A stretch of 43,245 nucleotides of DNA from Deltaproteobacteria bacterium UBA5329 (GTDB lineage: Bacteria; Desulfobacterota; Syntrophorhabdia; Syntrophorhabdales; Syntrophorhabdaceae): assembly GCA_002408185.1 (NCBI GenBank), contig DHQV01000101.1, forward strand, positions 2,171 to 45,415. The letters are read 5' to 3'. Shown here piece after piece: positions 40,344 through 43,245 of this stretch; within the stretch, counting starts at the first letter, position 1; each line of letters begins with the position of its first letter. The position numbers were made by a program, and so were the translations under genes. Below the pieces are notes generated by a model. It ran no database searches. It saw only the letters and a program-made list of their open reading frames with translations, and was not told the origin of the DNA.

Positions 40344-41327
40344 TCAATTATTGTCCGGCAACGGGCTGCCATGCCTTTTCGATGCCTTTTTGAGCCTTTC
40401 CATAATGGCGCGTCCAATGCCCTTTTCAGGCAGTCTTTCGGCGTAGATCATGTCGACATCATCGCGGTCAAGTTCAATGAGGAACGAGAAAAAATTGGAT
40501 GCCGCTTCCCGAAGGTCTCCCGCGGAAGAAAGGACCTTGATATATTTCACCCTCGGAGGCCTGGCTGGTTCCCGAAATGCCAGATAAGACGAATTCGCAT
40601 TCGTGGCATCGGACGGGCCGTTGACAAGGCGCAGGGGTTTCAGGGGTGAATAATGGTAGGGCAATTCACCGGGGGCCTGGCACACGGTTGACGGCTTTTC
40701 CTTCTCAATTATCCGGACATGTTCTGACAATTCCTCTAGCGTGACCGCACCATGGCGATGAATTAACACACCTCCTTCATGGAACGATATGATCGTCGAT
40801 TCGATCCCGTGCTTCGAGTTGCCTCCGTCGAGGACGAGAGGCACGCGTTCTGCGAACGACTTTGCGACATGGTGCACGCGCGTGGGGCTCATGTAGCCGA
40901 ACTGATTGGCGCTTGGTGCGGCGATGGGTTTTTTGAGCATCTTGATGAGGTCGAGCGCTACCGGGTGAGAGGGAACCCTGACCCCTACGGTGGGCAGTCC
41001 GGCCGTAACGATGTCGGGAATGATCGGCCGTTTCCTGAATATCATCGTGAGTGGGCCAGGCCAGAAAATTTTTATGAGCCTCTCGGCCTCCGGCGGGATA
41101 TGCTCGACGTATTCCTCGAGCCTTTGCGGGCCGCTCAAGTGGACGATCAAAGGATCGAAATGAGGCCTTCGTTTTACCTCGAAGATCTTTGCAACGGCGT
41201 AAGCGTTACAAGCCACTGCGCCCAGTCCGTAGACCGTTTCGGTGGGAAAGGCTATTATGTCGCCTTTTTCAAGGAGCATAATGGCCTCGGCGATGGACGC
41301 TTCATTTTTTCCGTCAAGGATCTTCAT
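40344..41327 (-). CDS. tsaC: L-threonylcarbamoyladenylate synthase (Sua5 type)
   Basis: Makes threonylcarbamoyl-AMP from threonine, bicarbonate and ATP, the first step of t6A tRNA modification. The 327-residue protein has the YrdC domain (about 1-205) with AFPTETVYGLGAVACNAYAV, FEVKRRPHFDPLIVH, WPGPLTMIF and APSANQFGYMSPTRV. A C-terminal Sua5 domain (about 215-320) is joined by a linker containing APGELPYHYSPLKPL. It is the long Sua5 form, not the short TsaC form. TsaE is encoded at 9019-9432; tsaB and tsaD are not in the window. Confidence 0.94.
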   Translation of the reverse strand: MKILDGKNEASIAEAIMLLEKGDIIAFPTETVYGLGAVACNAYAVAKIFEVKRRPHFDPLIVHLSGPQRLEEYVEHIPPEAERLIKIFWPGPLTMIFRKRPIIPDIVTAGLPTVGVRVPSHPVALDLIKMLKKPIAAPSANQFGYMSPTRVHHVAKSFAERVPLVLDGGNSKHGIESTIISFHEGGVLIHRHGAVTLEELSEHVRIIEKEKPSTVCQAPGELPYHYSPLKPLRLVNGPSDATNANSSYLAFREPARPPRVKYIKVLSSAGDLREAASNFFSFLIELDRDDVDMIYAERLPEKGIGRAIMERLKKASKRHGSPLPDNN

Positions 41328-41403
41328 GTTTTTTCAATGGTGAGTATTTTATGCCGGCGATATGATAGCTTCGTAATTTTTCGAACAGCGGTTAAACAAA
41401 AGA

Positions 41404-41619
41404 TTACTTGGGTTCGATGGTTTTTTTTGTTTTTTCGCCCGTAATTTTATCGTTCTGGTCGGATGTGACATCGATGGAATCGGGTTCGTTCATGGACTTT
41501 TTAAAGCCCTTTATGCCTTTCCCGATAGCCCCGCCGATCTCAGATATTCTGCCCGCCCCGAAGATAAGCACTACAATGATGAGTATTATTATTAGTTCCG
41601 GCATTCCCAATCCGAACAT
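41404..41619 (-). CDS. tatA: Sec-independent protein translocase TatA/E
   Basis: A pore-forming subunit of the twin-arginine translocase. The 71-residue protein has a short N-terminus (MFGLGMPE), one membrane helix (LIIILIIVVLIFGAG, about 9-23) with the conserved FG hinge, an amphipathic helix (IGGAIGKGIKGFKKSM) and a polar tail. A strong ribosome site (GGAGGAG) lies four bases before the ATG. No tatB or tatC is nearby. Confidence 0.95.
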   Translation of the reverse strand: MFGLGMPELIIILIIVVLIFGAGRISEIGGAIGKGIKGFKKSMNEPDSIDVTSDQNDKITGEKTKKTIEPK

Positions 41620-41644
41620 ATCTCCTCCTCGGTTATCTACCTAA

Positions 41645-41650
41645 ATTATA
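41645..41650 (-). promoter_or_regulatory. Candidate -10 box for tatA
   Basis: A perfect TATAAT on the minus strand, 26 bases before the tatA start codon. No convincing -35 box is seen at the right distance, so this is tentative. Confidence 0.35.
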
Positions 41651-41693
41651 ATAGGAAATAAGTTGAAAGTATAGCCTTTTGTCGTTTTTCTGC

Positions 41694-41722
41694 TGGATAT
41701 CCCGCTCCTTTTCTGATAGTAT
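41694..41722 (+). promoter_or_regulatory. Candidate promoter of tRNA-Glu
   Basis: TGGATA (41694-41699), a 17-bp spacer and TAGTAT (41717-41722) place the transcript start just before the tRNA at 41734. Both boxes match only four of six consensus bases, so confidence is low. Confidence 0.3.
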
Positions 41723-41733
41723 TCATGCTTGGC

Positions 41734-41806
41734 GGTCCCATCGTCTAGCGGCCTAGGACGTCGGCCTCTCACGCCGAAAACACGAGTTCGATTCTCGTTG
41801 GGACCA
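41734..41806 (+). tRNA. tRNA-Glu, anticodon CTC
   Basis: The 73-base gene folds as a cloverleaf. The acceptor GGTCCCA (41734-41740) pairs with TGGGACC (41799-41805). The anticodon stem GTCGGC/GCCGAA-like region carries the loop CTCTCAC with anticodon CTC, reading GAG codons. The T-loop TTCGATT is intact. The discriminator base is A, and no CCA is encoded. A heptad array interrupted by an insertion sequence starts 12 bases downstream. Confidence 0.93.
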
Positions 41807-41817
41807 TATAAAAAATT

Positions 41818-41830
41818 GTTCTACGTTCTA
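41818..41830. repeat. Left part of heptad-repeat array F
   Basis: GTTCTAC then GTTCTA, cut by the insertion sequence at 41831. The array resumes at 43132 beyond the IS and the duplicated TCTA. Joined, the units read GTTCTAC, GTTCTAG, GTTCTGG, GTTCCAG, GTTTAAC in strict 7-bp phase. The word is shared with array A at 11004-11031. Confidence 0.8.
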
Positions 41831-41840
41831 TGTGGTAAAA

Positions 41841-41858
41841 GCCACGACATCGTAGACT
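41841..41858 (+). repeat. IS481 left inverted repeat, perfect core
   Basis: GCCACGACATCGTAGACT is the exact reverse complement of 43102-43119. It lies 10 bases inside the left tip of the element, beyond the transposase stop codon at 41894. Confidence 0.85.
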
Positions 41859-41893
41859 CCATTATTACTACCGCAACCTGTAATCAAGTTCAT

Positions 41894-43036
41894 CTATCTG
41901 CTTTCTATCCAAAACAGCTTTAACTTCTGTTCTCTGACATCAATAGTGGCTGTCACATACTCACGATATGGCTCCGGGGGGACCGGGAAGTACTCCCCGA
42001 AAATGTTTATTTTGAGGTTTTTGCGGACAAGCCTCACTACATGATATTTGCCCGTCTCCGGTTTTTTTATCCGGTGGACCGGAAGATTTTCTTCCCTTGG
42101 GAACCTCAGATGACTGTGAGATGTTTACAGGGCTTTTATGGGTGCAGATCCCTTCAGTCTGCTGTATCGATACCTGCTGTTATGGCGTTGCTCGAACTCG
42201 AGAGATGCGCTCCCGAACCCTTCCCGTGACAATATGATTCTTCTGCCGGGGAACAACTGCTGGTACCGGGCGTTAAAGCTCTCGATCATCCCGTTCCTCC
42301 AAGGCTCGAACGATGGTATGAACCAAGGTTCGACGCCATTGTGCAGGCAAAGCCTGATGAGCGGTCCTATTCCGCGGGGATGCGTTGGGCTTCCGAATAA
42401 GGACATGTCGTTATCGACCTGTATTCTCTCCAGTATTCCCATTCTTTTCCATATTGCCCAGATACCATCCGCAACAGCCTGGCCCGACTGTGAAAGGTAC
42501 GGTTGGATGCCACAGCGGAAGGTCACAGTATCCAGAACATTAATGCTGAAGAAGCGGACAGGCCCTTTAAGATAGAAGGGACCGACGAGATCGGCCTGGT
42601 GTGTCTGGTTCGGTATGGACGAGGGCAGGACGGGATACAGGGCTCCTGCAGGCCTGTATCTGCCCTTCCGGCACCTTACAAGGCCGCCACGCTTCAAAAT
42701 GCGGTTGACAGTCCTGATGGAAGGCGGGGGAGAGATGCCGAGGTCCTCCATCTCCCGCATGATCGCCTGTGCCCCGCAAAAAAAGTCTTTTTTGGGCAGG
42801 TCCGCACGGATTGTCCTGATAATCTCCTAGATATTCGTTCCTGTGTGCATGGGATTCATCAAGGGCCGCCGGGAACGGTCTTCGGGCCATGTTTCCCCGT
42901 TTTCTCTGTACCTCTTCACCCACTTATAGAGCCATGCCTTGGATTTCTTGAGGGACGCGCAGATTGTCCTACTGTCTTTACCGCTTTCAAACCACTTGAC
43001 CGCCAAGATCCGATACCCTCTCGACTCGTCATCCAT
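41894..43036 (-). pseudogene. IS481-family DDE transposase with two nonsense codons
   Basis: A single frame of 380 codons from the ATG at 43036 to TAG at 41894, interrupted by TAG at codon 70 (42829-42827) and TAA at codon 304 (42127-42125). Codons 1-69 hold a helix-turn-helix (TICASLKKSKAWLYKWVKRY). Codons 71-303 hold the integrase core with catalytic residues in HQADLVGPFYL (D), IQVDNDMSLFG (D) and NGMIESFNARYQ (E). After the second stop the frame continues with transposase-like sequence, including LRFPREENLPV, KYHVVRLVRKNL and REYVTATIDVREQ. No frameshift is needed, so decay is by point mutation only and appears recent. Confidence 0.88.
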
Positions 43037-43101
43037 GGATGCCCCCAGGCAATGGGATGCTCACAGGATGACATAAGCCACTATTTATTTGTCAAAGAAC
43101 C

Positions 43102-43119
43102 AGTCTACGATGTCGTGGC
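43102..43119 (-). repeat. IS481 right inverted repeat, perfect core
   Basis: The reverse complement equals 41841-41858 exactly (18 of 18). It lies 8 bases inside the right tip of the element and upstream of the transposase start. Confidence 0.85.
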
Positions 43120-43127
43120 ACTCAACA

Positions 43128-43158
43128 TCTAGGTTCTGGGTTCCAGGTTTAACCACCC
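43128..43158. repeat. Target duplication and right part of heptad-repeat array F
   Basis: TCTA (43128-43131) duplicates the bases before the left IS end. From 43132 the array continues G, GTTCTGG, GTTCCAG, GTTTAAC in phase with the units at 41818-41830. Confidence 0.75.
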
Positions 43159-43245
43159 TCCGCCATCCCGGCCTCCGGAGGCTGTGTCACAATTATTTTC
43201 TCACACACTATTGAGCGGGATTCAGTTTTATCCGTCGCCCCGGAC
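43159..43245. repeat. Intergenic tail with 12-bp palindrome and 23-bp dispersed repeat
   Basis: No gene is seen up to the window end. GCCTCCGGAGGC (43171-43182) is a perfect palindrome, and 43178-43200 is the reverse complement of 17431-17453 with one mismatch. Both belong to the dispersed intergenic repeats seen elsewhere in the window. Confidence 0.5.

Larger units (their letters stand above)
41831..43127 (-). mobile_element. IS481-family insertion sequence, decayed
   Basis: A 1297-bp element. Its ends begin TGTGG (left) and TGTTG (right, reverse complement), matching the 5'-TGT start of IS481-family ends. An 18-bp perfect inverted repeat lies just inside (41841-41858 and 43102-43119). Flanking TCTA (41827-41830 and 43128-43131) is a 4-bp target duplication. 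The ends differ by a 2-base length change outside the perfect core, so the left tip has drifted. The single transposase gene has two in-frame stop codons. The element inserted into heptad array F downstream of tRNA-Glu. Confidence 0.85.

Noticed and set aside
42125..42829. The in-frame TAG and TAA as programmed recoding or a reassigned codon.
   Set aside because: Two different stop codons are involved, other genes in the window use TAG, TAA and TGA as real stops, and no recoding signal is seen. Simple decay is sufficient.
41942..43085. A 10-bp inverted pair AATAGTGGCT (41942-41951) and its complement (43076-43085) as the ends of the insertion sequence.
   Set aside because: The left copy lies inside the transposase frame, which continues to 41894. 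The outer 18-bp repeat with TGT tips and TCTA duplication explains the element better.

Overview
The window is a gene-dense stretch of chromosome from an anaerobic bacterium, most likely a member of the Desulfobacterota (the former Deltaproteobacteria), possibly close to Syntrophorhabdus or other syntrophs. This placement is inference. It rests on the run ftsH-folP-cdaA-cdaR-pdxJ-acpS-nnr-tsaE-lysC-cimA, on the run fabF-rpiB-glyA-comEB-nrdR-ribD-ribE-ribBA-ribH-nusB (both as I remember them from Geobacter-type genomes), and on anaerobe-type redox genes: an iron-sulfur flavoprotein, a NIL-domain ferredoxin and a UPF0280 protein.

Layout. Positions 1-1288 (minus strand) hold the N-terminal part of the GTPase HflX and a NusG/RfaH-type elongation factor. 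Positions 1413-5623 (plus) hold a MacA/MacB-like exporter operon: adaptor, ATPase and two permeases. Positions 5665-16293 (minus) hold a long housekeeping block: ftsH, folP, the c-di-AMP pair cdaA-cdaR, pdxJ, acpS, nnr, tsaE, lysC, cimA and a free-standing copy of the CimA/LeuA regulatory domain. Positions 16432-17277 (plus) hold an iron-sulfur flavoprotein. Positions 17487-30804 (minus) hold lipid, riboflavin and one-carbon genes: yceD-rpmF-plsX, an acyl-CoA dehydrogenase, fabD-fabG-acpP-fabF-rpiB-glyA-comEB-nrdR, the full riboflavin set, nusB and a NYN nuclease. Positions 31035-35343 (minus) hold UPF0280, NIL-ferredoxin, cysteine desulfurase, mtaB, yggT and yggU. Positions 35444-37841 (plus) hold a one-component HTH plus binding-protein regulator, a PrmA-like methyltransferase and purN. 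Positions 38125-41619 (minus) hold tatA, a Sua5-type tsaC, two lipoproteins flanking a zinc-ribbon protein, and ftsY. A tRNA-Glu(CTC) follows at 41734-41806, then a decayed IS481-type insertion sequence at 41831-43127.

How the genes work together. Fatty-acid and phospholipid synthesis (PlsX, FabD, FabG, AcpP, FabF, AcpS) is spread over two blocks. The usual fabH position is taken by an acyl-CoA dehydrogenase. Two of the genes needed for t6A-type tRNA modification (tsaC, tsaE) and mtaB, which acts after them, lie in three separate places. UPF0280, NIL-ferredoxin and cysteine desulfurase together suggest anaerobic sulfur assimilation, and LysC makes the aspartyl phosphate from which such a route would start.

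The most unusual non-coding feature is a set of six intergenic arrays with a 7-bp period. Each has its own word, most form inverted pairs, and they sit on the 3' ends of genes, where they supply the stop codon and sometimes the C-terminal residues. The IS481 element has inserted into one of them: removing it together with one TCTA target duplication restores a continuous array. Two promoters also appear to give leaderless mRNAs. I saw no CRISPR array, prophage, riboswitch or recognisable defence system.
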